Positions 1-5,360 of a DNA stretch of 5,360 bases are shown in pieces (the stretch's first letter is position 1; each line of letters opens with the position of its first letter). Where the stretch lies: the NCBI GenBank assembly GCA_016872125.1, contig VHBD01000107.1:1-5360 (forward strand). The letters run 5' to 3'. The stretch comes from Sphingomonadales bacterium (GTDB lineage Bacteria; Bacteroidota; Bacteroidia; UBA7662). Below the pieces are notes generated by a model. That model saw nothing but the letters and a program-made list of their open reading frames with translations, had not been told where the DNA came from and ran no database searches. The translations under genes were made by a program, and so were the position numbers.

Positions 1-2133
1 CAAAAGGGAGGTCAACATAGTGATCCCGGCGGAAGGCCCGTCCTTGGGGGTGGCGCCTTCGGGGACGTGGATATGGATATCCGAATGTTCAAAGAGCTCG
101 GGCTTGATATTCCAATCGCCGGCATGCGATCGGATATAGGCCAGGGCAATGCTGGCTGATTCTTTCATCACCTCGCCCAAATTCCCCGTGATGTTCATCC
201 GACCTTTGCCTTGACTTAGGCTGCTTTCGATGTACAAAATATCCCCACCCGACGAAGTCCAGGCCAATCCCGTAACAACACCTGCATGGTGGTTGTTTTC
301 GTAGAGTTCAGGCTCAAATTGGCGAACCCCCAAAATGCGGGCGGTGCTCTCCTGGTCTACTAGCACTTCGTAGGGTTCTTTCAGGGCCTTGAGTTTGGCG
401 TATCCGCGGACCAAGGATGCGATTTTTTTGTCCAAGGAACGAACCCCCGATTCCCGGGTATAGGCTTCGATCAAATGCCGGACCATGGCGGGGGGGATGC
501 GCAAATCGTTGCGATCCAAGCCATGTGCTTCCAGTTGCTTGGGAATCAGATACTTGCGGGCAATTTCAGTTTTCTCTTCGAGGGTGTAACCGTTAATCTC
601 GATGATTTCCATACGATCCAGTAAGGCGGGTTGTATGGGGGCCAGGCTGTTGGCGGTTGCAATAAAAAGAACTTTGCTGAGGTCGTAATCCAATTCCAGG
701 TAATGGTCAAAGAAGGCGTTGTTTTGTTCGGGGTCTAAAACCTCAAGCAAGGCGGATGAAACATCCCCCCGGTAATCTTGCCCCACCTTGTCAATCTCGT
801 CCAAGACCATAACCGGATTGGAGCAACCGGCTTTTTTGATGCTTTGGATAATCCGGCCTGGCATGGCGCCAATGTAGGTTCGGCGATGACCGCGGATGGT
901 AGCTTCGTCGTGAACGCCCCCCAAACTCATGCGCACGTATTCGCGGCCCAAAGCTCTGGCGATGCTTTTACCGAGCGATGTTTTGCCAACCCCTGGAGGT
1001 CCCACCAAAAGCAGGATAGGGGCTTTCATATTGGACTTGAGTTTGAGCACCGCGAGGTATTCCAAAATGCGGTCTTTGATTTTTTCGAGACCGTAATGAT
1101 CGTTATCCAAAATTTTCTGAGCCCTTTTCAAATCAAAGCGGTCCTTGCTGACCATGTCCCAAGGCAAATCCAACAGAAGCTCCACATAATTCAGAACCAC
1201 GCTGTAATCGGCGGCAGCTGGATTCATGCGCAGCAATTTGTCCACCTCTTTATCAAAATGCTTTCGCGTTGCCTCGTTCCACTTTTTGGATTTGGCGCGC
1301 TCTTTGAGGTTTTGGACTTCCAAATCCGGAGTTGCTCCACCCAATTCTTCTTGAATGGTTTTGAGTTGTTGATGCAAAAAGTACTCCCGCTGTTGTTTGT
1401 CCAAATCAGTTTTGACTTTGGACTGGATATGATTTTTGAGTTCCAAGAGCTGTAGCTCTTTGTTCAAGTATTCCAGGACCTTAGTCGAACGTTCGTGCAG
1501 ATCGTGTATTTCCAGCAAGGTTTGTTTTTCACCTACTTCAATATTCAAGTTACTGGCAATAAAATTGACCAGAAAAGCTGGGCTTTCAATGTTACGAAGG
1601 GCCAGGGCCGCTTCGCTGGGAATATTGGGGGAGAGCTGGATAATTTGCAGGGCCAAATCCTTGATAGTTGATATCAAGGCGTTGAATTCTTTGTTCTTGG
1701 GATTGGGCAGAACATCCGGGTTCGGGGTCAGATGGGCCTTGAGGTAGGGCTCCGTCTTGACTACCTCCTTGAGCTCGAAACGTTGACGCCCTTGAATGAT
1801 GACCGTGGTATTGCCATCGGGCATGCGCAGCATTTTGAGTATTTTGGCCAAAGTTCCAATAGGGTGCAAGTCCTCAGCACCTGGATCCTCGACCGAGGTA
1901 TCACGTTGGGACATGACCCCAATGGTCTTGGTTTTGTTATTGGCTTCGCGAATTAGCTTGATGGACTTGTCCCGGCCAACCGTGATGGGGATTACAACCC
2001 CTGGGAATAGGACGGTATTGCGCAGGGGCAGTATAGGAATTGCTTGATGGTACAATTCAGCCAAGGAGCTGTCTTCGTCCTCGTTGAAGGACATGATGGG
2101 AATAAACTCGGAATCGTCTTCGTACATGCTCAT
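1..2133 (-). CDS. lon: Lon ATP-dependent protease (LonA), C-terminus cut by window edge
   Basis: Lon is a cytosolic hexameric AAA+ serine protease that unfolds and degrades misfolded and regulatory proteins. The 711 visible codons read without a break. Residues about 31-225 are the N-terminal substrate-binding domain (ILPLRNTVLFPGVVIPI), followed by a helical coiled-coil stretch (DKQQREYFLHQQLKTIQEELG). In the AAA+ module, Walker A GPPGVGKT is at 378-385 (K384), pore-loop YIGAMPGR starts at Y420, Walker B DEID is at 445-448, sensor-1 N495 lies in ATANS, and the likely arginine finger is R507. The lid contains ESGVRSLDKKI (561-571). The protease domain begins near GVVTGLAWT (618-626), and the catalytic serine is S701 in PKDGPSAG. 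The partner lysine normally lies some 40 residues later, beyond the edge; about 100 residues are probably missing, judging by usual family length. The start is set by an in-frame TAA nine codons upstream. ATG at 2133 is chosen; a second ATG two codons later (2127) is possible. No Shine-Dalgarno sequence is visible, which is common in Bacteroidota. It follows clpB by 82 bases on the same strand. Confidence 0.97.
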   Translation of the reverse strand, partial: MSMYEDDSEFIPIMSFNEDEDSSLAELYHQAIPILPLRNTVLFPGVVIPITVGRDKSIKLIREANNKTKTIGVMSQRDTSVEDPGAEDLHPIGTLAKILKMLRMPDGNTTVIIQGRQRFELKEVVKTEPYLKAHLTPNPDVLPNPKNKEFNALISTIKDLALQIIQLSPNIPSEAALALRNIESPAFLVNFIASNLNIEVGEKQTLLEIHDLHERSTKVLEYLNKELQLLELKNHIQSKVKTDLDKQQREYFLHQQLKTIQEELGGATPDLEVQNLKERAKSKKWNEATRKHFDKEVDKLLRMNPAAADYSVVLNYVELLLDLPWDMVSKDRFDLKRAQKILDNDHYGLEKIKDRILEYLAVLKLKSNMKAPILLLVGPPGVGKTSLGKSIARALGREYVRMSLGGVHDEATIRGHRRTYIGAMPGRIIQSIKKAGCSNPVMVLDEIDKVGQDYRGDVSSALLEVLDPEQNNAFFDHYLELDYDLSKVLFIATANSLAPIQPALLDRMEIIEINGYTLEEKTEIARKYLIPKQLEAHGLDRNDLRIPPAMVRHLIEAYTRESGVRSLDKKIASLVRGYAKLKALKEPYEVLVDQESTARILGVRQFEPELYENNHHAGVVTGLAWTSSGGDILYIESSLSQGKGRMNITGNLGEVMKESASIALAYIRSHAGDWNIKPELFEHSDIHIHVPEGATPKDGPSAGITMLTSLL

Positions 2134-2196
2134 GGCGGGTCTAAGGGGTTAGGGTAAATTTCGTTCCAAACCCTGATCACTGCAATAATTATGCCA

Positions 2197-2204
2197 CAAA
2201 TTTG
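2197..2204 (-). promoter_or_regulatory. weak candidate -7 promoter box for lon
   Basis: Read toward lon, the sequence is CAAATTTG, which matches the Bacteroidota -7 consensus TAnnTTTG except for the first base. It lies in the 82-base gap between clpB and lon and would put the transcript start roughly 55 bases before the lon ATG. No convincing TTTG -33 box is visible, and the octamer is itself a palindrome, so the match may be chance. The gap (2134-2215) contains no obvious terminator hairpin, so lon could also be read from the clpB promoter. Confidence 0.25.
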
Positions 2205-2215
2205 GACAGGAGGAT

Positions 2216-4834
2216 TTATTGCCCCAGGCTTTCTAAACTTACCGAAGAGCTGGGCAGGACGACCAAGCCGCTTTCTTCAAACCAATCCAGCAAGATGGCG
2301 TCCGGGGTATGGACTTCGCCGCTGATCAAAGCCTTGGACAGGCGGTTAACGACCTCTTTTTGGATAAGGCGCCTCAGGGGTCTTGCGCCGTAAGCAGGGT
2401 CGTACCCGAGACGGGCCAGGAAATCCACCACGGCATCGGTGTAGCTCAGCTGTACCTGACGGCTCATTAATCGATTCTGCAATTCACGAAGTTGCAAGGT
2501 CACGATGGATCGCAAATGTTCAGGACCTAGGGGATGAAATTCCACTACTTCGTCGATGCGGTTGATGAATTCAGGCCGGAAGCGGGTTCTCAGCAGGGCA
2601 TCCAGGTGGGTGGGGGTCGTAGGGTCCAAGCCCAAGTCATCGCCCATTTCCATGTCCGCCCCAAGGTTGGAGGTCATGATGAGGATGGTGTTGCGAAAAT
2701 TCACGGTGTGTCCATGATTGTCGGTGAGGCGGCCCTCATCCAAGACCTGAAGGAGAAGGTTGAACACATCGCTATGGGCCTTCTCAATTTCATCCAGCAG
2801 CACAATGGAATAGGGCCTGCGTCTGACCGCTTCGGTCAATTGACCGCCTTGTTCGTACCCGATATAACCCGGGGGTGAACCGATGAGTCGAGAGACGCTG
2901 TGCTTCTCCTGGTATTCGCTCATATCGATACGGACGATGGCTTGCTCATCGTTGAGGAGTAGTAGTGCTAGGGCTTTGGTTAATTCGGTTTTGCCAACGC
3001 CGGTGGGTCCCATGAAAAGGAAAGAGCCCACAGGGCGGCCCTCATCTTGCAAGCCGGATCGGCTTCGTCGCACCGCTTCGGCTACCGCTCGGACGGCCTG
3101 TTCTTGGCCAATCACGCGGTGATGCAATTCCGCTTCCAAATGCAGCAACTTGGTTTTCTCGGTTTCCAACATGCGCTGCACAGGAATTCCGGTCCATCGG
3201 GCAACAACTTCGGCAATATCCTCGGATTCAACGAGTTCGCGCAGGAGTTTGCCCTCCCCTTCGGTATTTTTCTGTTGTTCCAAATAGGTCCTGAGCTCGT
3301 CCTCAACAGCTTTCATTCTTCCATAACGAATCTCTGCAACCAGACCGTAGTCCGCAGTTCGTTCGGCTTGCTCTGCTTGCAGCTTGAGTTGTTCCAATTT
3401 GAGTTTGCATTGTTGGATTTGCTCCACCACCTTTTTTTCACCCTGCCAACGCTGGGTGAGGTCTTCGGCTTCTTTCCGGATTTTGTTCAAGTCCATTTCC
3501 AGGGCCTGGACTTTGTCCTGATTATTTTCGCGAAGCATCGCCTCTTTTTCGATCTCGAGTTGCATGAGTTTGCGGTTGAGTTCGTCCAGCGTTTCGGGCA
3601 TGGAATCAATTTGAATGCGAAGGCGGGAGGCGGCTTCATCCACCAGGTCGATGGCCTTGTCCGGAAGGAAACGATGCGGGATATAGCGTTCGGACAAATC
3701 CACGGCGGCTATGATGGCTTCGTCACGGATTTGGATGCGATGGTGATTTTCGTACCGCTCTTTGAGCCCGCGCAGGATACTGATGGCATCGGCACGGTCC
3801 GGTTCTTCGATCAAGACTTGCTGGAATCTGCGCTCCAGGGCTTTGTCTTTTTCGAAGTAAAGCCGGTACTCGTCCAAGGTCGTTGCACCGATGGCTCGAA
3901 GTTCTCCTCTTGCCAAAGCCGGTTTGAGAATATTGGCGGCATCCATGGCGCCCTCCCCACCTCCGGCACCGACCAAGGTATGGATTTCGTCAATGAACAA
4001 GATGACCTGACCGTCGCTTTGGGTGACCTCAAGAATCACAGCTTTGAGCCTTTGTTCAAACTCACCTTTGTATTTGGCACCCGCGACCAATGCGGCCATG
4101 TCCAGGGCATAAACCTCCTTGCTTTTAAGCGTCTCCGGGACATCGGCTTTCACGATGCGTTGAGCAATTCCTTCGGCGATGGCGGTTTTGCCCACCCCCG
4201 GTTCTCCGATAAGGAGGGGGTTGTTTTTGGTTCGTCGGGTCAAAATCTGAATGACACGACGAATTTCCTCATCTCTGCCAATGACCGGGTCCAGTTTGCC
4301 CTCGGCAGCCAGGGCATTGAGATTACGGGCATATTTAGCCAGGGCCTGGTATTGGGAGTCTTTGGATGCTTCCATGATGGTTTGTCCTTTGCGATATTTA
4401 AGAAAGAGGCCGTGAAGAAAGGTAGAACTTAATCCGTTGTTGCGCAAAAGCTCGCCAGTTGAATCGGCATTTTCGGCAAGGCCCATCAGCAAATGCTCCA
4501 CGCCCAAGTATTGATCCCCCATGGCCTGGCTATGGGCAAGTCCGCGAATCAATGCTTGGTTGGCTAGAGAATCCAGGCGAACGGGCGCATCATGCGGTGT
4601 TTTGGATGCTGGCCTGATGGGGAGCCCTTGGTGGTTCGCTAAGTTTTGGCGACGAATTTCATCCGCTTTGTTGGGGAACCCTTGAACCAAGCTGCGCATC
4701 CAGGCCTCGTCTACCTCGAACAAGGCCTCCAAAAGGTGGGGTGTTTGAATGGAATCTTGTCGCCCTGCTTCCATGCCCTGAAGGGCCTCCTGCAGGCATT
4801 GTTTGACTTTGTCGGTGAATTTATCGGTGTTCAT
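2216..4834 (-). CDS. clpB: ClpB chaperone, Hsp100 protein disaggregase
   Basis: ClpB is a cytosolic hexameric AAA+ machine that threads aggregated proteins through its pore, working with DnaK/DnaJ/GrpE. The 872-residue product is complete and close to the usual length (857 in E. coli). Residues 1 to about 145 are the double Clp N-domain. NBD1 has Walker A GEPGVGKT (K216), pore tyrosine Y255 in KYKGEFE, Walker B with D282/E283 in FIDEIH, and arginine fingers R335/R336. The middle coiled-coil domain, which separates ClpB from ClpA and ClpC-like proteins without it, spans about 403-525 and is rich in K, E, Q and L. NBD2 has Walker A GPTGVGKT (K615), pore tyrosine Y657 in GYIGYEQGG, E682 in LLDEIEKAH, R759 in FINRID and sensor-2 R818 in YGARPLRR. 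There is no ClpP-docking IGF/L loop, as expected. Both ATPase sites look intact. The start is ATG at 4834; a TTG six bases upstream is in frame but sits too close to the Shine-Dalgarno sequence. It is divergent from rpsA and upstream of lon. Heat or stress control is likely by family; the inverted repeat at 4894-4937 is a candidate site. Confidence 0.98.
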   Translation of the reverse strand: MNTDKFTDKVKQCLQEALQGMEAGRQDSIQTPHLLEALFEVDEAWMRSLVQGFPNKADEIRRQNLANHQGLPIRPASKTPHDAPVRLDSLANQALIRGLAHSQAMGDQYLGVEHLLMGLAENADSTGELLRNNGLSSTFLHGLFLKYRKGQTIMEASKDSQYQALAKYARNLNALAAEGKLDPVIGRDEEIRRVIQILTRRTKNNPLLIGEPGVGKTAIAEGIAQRIVKADVPETLKSKEVYALDMAALVAGAKYKGEFEQRLKAVILEVTQSDGQVILFIDEIHTLVGAGGGEGAMDAANILKPALARGELRAIGATTLDEYRLYFEKDKALERRFQQVLIEEPDRADAISILRGLKERYENHHRIQIRDEAIIAAVDLSERYIPHRFLPDKAIDLVDEAASRLRIQIDSMPETLDELNRKLMQLEIEKEAMLRENNQDKVQALEMDLNKIRKEAEDLTQRWQGEKKVVEQIQQCKLKLEQLKLQAEQAERTADYGLVAEIRYGRMKAVEDELRTYLEQQKNTEGEGKLLRELVESEDIAEVVARWTGIPVQRMLETEKTKLLHLEAELHHRVIGQEQAVRAVAEAVRRSRSGLQDEGRPVGSFLFMGPTGVGKTELTKALALLLLNDEQAIVRIDMSEYQEKHSVSRLIGSPPGYIGYEQGGQLTEAVRRRPYSIVLLDEIEKAHSDVFNLLLQVLDEGRLTDNHGHTVNFRNTILIMTSNLGADMEMGDDLGLDPTTPTHLDALLRTRFRPEFINRIDEVVEFHPLGPEHLRSIVTLQLRELQNRLMSRQVQLSYTDAVVDFLARLGYDPAYGARPLRRLIQKEVVNRLSKALISGEVHTPDAILLDWFEESGLVVLPSSSVSLESLGQ

Positions 4835-4842
4835 GCCCAATT

Positions 4843-4848
4843 CACCTC
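4843..4848 (-). promoter_or_regulatory. Shine-Dalgarno sequence of clpB
   Basis: GAGGTG on the minus strand lies 8 bases before the ATG at 4834, a normal distance. The alternative in-frame TTG (4840-4838) would be only 2 bases away, so this site favours the ATG and an 872-residue protein. A recognisable Shine-Dalgarno is worth noting in Bacteroidota, where many genes lack one; lon in this window has none. Confidence 0.6.
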
Positions 4849-4856
4849 AAATCCCT

Positions 4857-4873
4857 TGCCATGGCATTTGCCA
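4857..4873. repeat. TGCCA/TGGCA palindrome cluster in the clpB leader
   Basis: The plus strand reads TGCCATGGCATTTGCCA. The first ten bases (4857-4866) form a perfect palindrome, and the second and third pentamers form another inverted pair, TGGCA-TT-TGCCA (4862-4873). It ends 9 bases upstream of the clpB Shine-Dalgarno sequence and about 22-39 bases before the start codon. It could be a small operator, an alternative hairpin in the 5' leader RNA, or chance; the sequence alone does not decide. Confidence 0.4.
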
Positions 4874-4893
4874 CAAAATCGCTCGAGGAATTC

Positions 4894-4937
4894 AGTCATT
4901 TTGGCTGATATACCCGCAATTAACCGCCAAAATGACT
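4894..4937. repeat. perfect 12-bp inverted repeat between clpB and rpsA, possible operator
   Basis: The left arm AGTCATTTTGGC (4894-4905) and right arm GCCAAAATGACT (4926-4937) are exact reverse complements separated by 20 bases. Beyond one mismatch, two more outer bases on each side also pair. Within each arm the bases follow a looser palindrome, GNCAnnnnGNC, so each arm might itself be a half or full protein-binding site. The clpB start codon is about 60 bases from the near arm. The repeat does not match the HrcA/CIRCE operator (TTAGCACTC-N9-GAGTGCTAA). The long AT-rich spacer and lack of a T-run argue against a terminator. A stress-response operator for clpB is an inference. Confidence 0.6.
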
Positions 4938-4948
4938 TAAATTGCAGA

Positions 4949-4956
4949 TAATTTTG
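4949..4956 (+). promoter_or_regulatory. candidate upstream -7 promoter box toward rpsA
   Basis: TAATTTTG matches the Bacteroidota -7 consensus TAnnTTTG fully. Transcription would begin near 4962 and give a leader of about 118 bases. No TTTG or TTG is found at the usual distance upstream, which lowers confidence. If used, the transcript would begin just before the anti-Shine-Dalgarno sequence at 4971-4979. Confidence 0.35.
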
Positions 4957-5033
4957 AAGGTTCTGGCGTGTTCCTTCCTAGGTCAGATTTCAGCTCCTTG
5001 CATTGCTAATGGCCCAAATGGAAGGATTCGGGT

Positions 5034-5041
5034 TATCTTTG
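5034..5041 (+). promoter_or_regulatory. likely main -7 promoter box of rpsA
   Basis: TATCTTTG matches the Bacteroidota -7 consensus TAnnTTTG fully and is followed by CGC. The transcript would start near 5047, leaving a compact leader of about 33 bases containing the Shine-Dalgarno sequence. No clear TTTG -33 element is present at the usual distance. Its position relative to the gene makes it the better of the two candidate boxes. Confidence 0.55.
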
Positions 5042-5061
5042 CGCTCGCTTTTAACCAAAGC

Positions 5062-5069
5062 AGGAAGGA
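5062..5069 (+). promoter_or_regulatory. Shine-Dalgarno sequence of rpsA
   Basis: AGGAAGGA lies 10 bases before the ATG at 5080. It supports this start over the later in-frame ATG at 5137. Confidence 0.55.
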
Positions 5070-5079
5070 AACCACATAA

Positions 5080-5360
5080 ATGACTGAAAAACAAACACTT
5101 AACCCCAATTCTACCTCCTCGGCATCCGCAGCACCCATGGCTGATTTCGATTGGTCGAGCGGCTCAGGATCCGGGAAATATAGTAACTACAGTTCCGAAG
5201 AAAGGAGCAAAATGGAGTCCATGTACTCCGTGAGTCTTAACCAGGTCCAAAGCAATGAATTGGTCAAAGCCATCGTCGCCGGTATTTCGGAAAGAGATGT
5301 CATTCTAAACATCGGCTTCAAATCCGATGGAATGGTGGCCCGCTCGGAATTCCGCGATAT
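5080..5360 (+). CDS. rpsA: 30S ribosomal protein S1, N-terminal 93 codons (cut by window edge)
   Basis: S1 binds mRNA on the 30S subunit and helps load it for translation initiation. The visible part starts with a polar, low-complexity leader of about 20 residues, then DFDW, a Ser/Gly-rich stretch (SSGSGSGKYSNY) and SSEERSKMESMYSVSL. The first S1 RNA-binding domain begins near residue 60, with AGISERDVILNIGFKSDG followed by ARSEFRD. The DFDW leader and the KSDG...EFRD motif are typical of Bacteroidota S1. The remaining S1 domains lie beyond the edge. The start is firm: an in-frame TAA directly precedes the ATG, and AGGAAGGA lies 10 bases upstream. It is divergent from clpB, with 245 bases between start codons. 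The Ser-rich N-terminus is not otherwise remarkable. RNase E/G-family and polynucleotide phosphorylase proteins also carry S1 domains, but their N-termini do not look like this. Confidence 0.93.
   Translation, partial: MTEKQTLNPNSTSSASAAPMADFDWSSGSGSGKYSNYSSEERSKMESMYSVSLNQVQSNELVKAIVAGISERDVILNIGFKSDGMVARSEFRD

Larger units (their letters stand above)
4968..5075 (+). promoter_or_regulatory. possible leader hairpin that hides the rpsA ribosome-binding site
   Basis: TTCCTTCCT (4971-4979) is the exact reverse complement of AGGAAGGAA (5062-5070), which contains the rpsA Shine-Dalgarno sequence. Three further pairs, GTG (4968-4970) with CAC (5073-5075), form if a 2-base bulge (5071-5072) is allowed. 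Pairing would close a loop of 82 bases and block ribosome access. E. coli S1 is known to repress its own translation through a structured rpsA leader, which makes a similar arrangement plausible, but the loop is long and a 9-base match in a region this size could arise by chance. Confidence 0.25.

Noticed and set aside
423..496. Homopolymer runs in lon (T7 at 423-429 and G7 at 490-496) as phase-variation or frameshift sites
   Set aside because: The frame is intact on both sides, the runs encode ordinary Lys-Lys and Pro-Pro pairs, and seven bases is short for contingency loci. The A-run does not have the canonical slippery heptamer phase.
778..1455. 225-codon open frame on the plus strand, antisense to lon
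   Set aside because: It overlaps conserved Lon AAA+ sequence on the other strand. The product is F/Q/H-rich and unlike any family I know; it is a shadow frame.
2134..2215. Small gene or terminator between clpB and lon
   Set aside because: The 82-base gap has stops close to the lon start, no coding frame of note and no strong hairpin followed by a T-run.
3047..4432. 461-codon open frame on the plus strand, antisense to clpB
   Set aside because: It lies wholly inside the clearly real clpB on the opposite strand. Its translation is phenylalanine-rich with no recognisable domain, as expected when mirror codons of a protein rich in K and E are read. It has no ribosome-binding site or promoter context.
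4838..4840. TTG as the clpB start (874 residues)
   Set aside because: It is only 2 bases from the Shine-Dalgarno GAGGTG, whereas the ATG at 4834 has 8-base spacing.
4894..4937. Inverted repeat as a rho-independent terminator
   Set aside because: Both flanking genes point away from it, the spacer is 20 bases, the stem is AT-rich in the middle and no T-run follows either arm.
4835..5079. HrcA/CIRCE operator for clpB
   Set aside because: No TTAGCACTC or GAGTGCTAA half-site is visible in the intergenic region.

Overview
The window comes from a bacterium of the Bacteroidota, with moderate G+C (roughly half by eye). Two things point there. The gene at the right edge has the characteristic N-terminus of Bacteroidota ribosomal protein S1: a short disordered leader, a DFDW motif, then the first S1 domain with IGFKSDG and SEFRD. 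The sequence also contains boxes matching the phylum's -7 promoter element TAnnTTTG. I cannot place it below phylum level.

Layout: three protein genes and one divergent control region. Positions 1-2133 (minus strand) hold the first 711 codons of lon, the ATP-dependent Lon protease. It is cut by the left edge just after the catalytic serine. After an 82-base gap, positions 2216-4834 (minus strand) hold a complete clpB, the Hsp100 disaggregase, 872 residues with all expected motifs. Positions 4835-5079 are a 245-base intergenic region from which clpB is read leftward and rpsA rightward. Positions 5080-5360 (plus strand) are the first 93 codons of rpsA.

Functionally this is a proteostasis block beside a translation gene. 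ClpB, with DnaK (not in this window), extracts proteins from aggregates. Lon degrades misfolded and short-lived regulatory proteins. The two lie in tandem on one strand with no visible terminator between them, so they may be partly co-transcribed. S1 delivers mRNA to the 30S subunit and is controlled from the opposite strand.

I see no undescribed system of genes here; all three are well-known families with intact motifs. The least explained part is the clpB/rpsA intergenic region. It holds a perfect 12-bp inverted repeat with a 20-bp spacer, a cluster of TGCCA/TGGCA half-sites in the clpB leader, two TAnnTTTG boxes facing rpsA, a 9-base sequence exactly complementary to the rpsA Shine-Dalgarno region, and a 24-codon upstream reading frame whose stop overlaps the rpsA start as ATGA. 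These are sequence observations; their regulatory meaning is inferred. No tRNA, rRNA, CRISPR array, insertion sequence or clear terminator was seen, and no gene-free stretch exceeds 300 bases.
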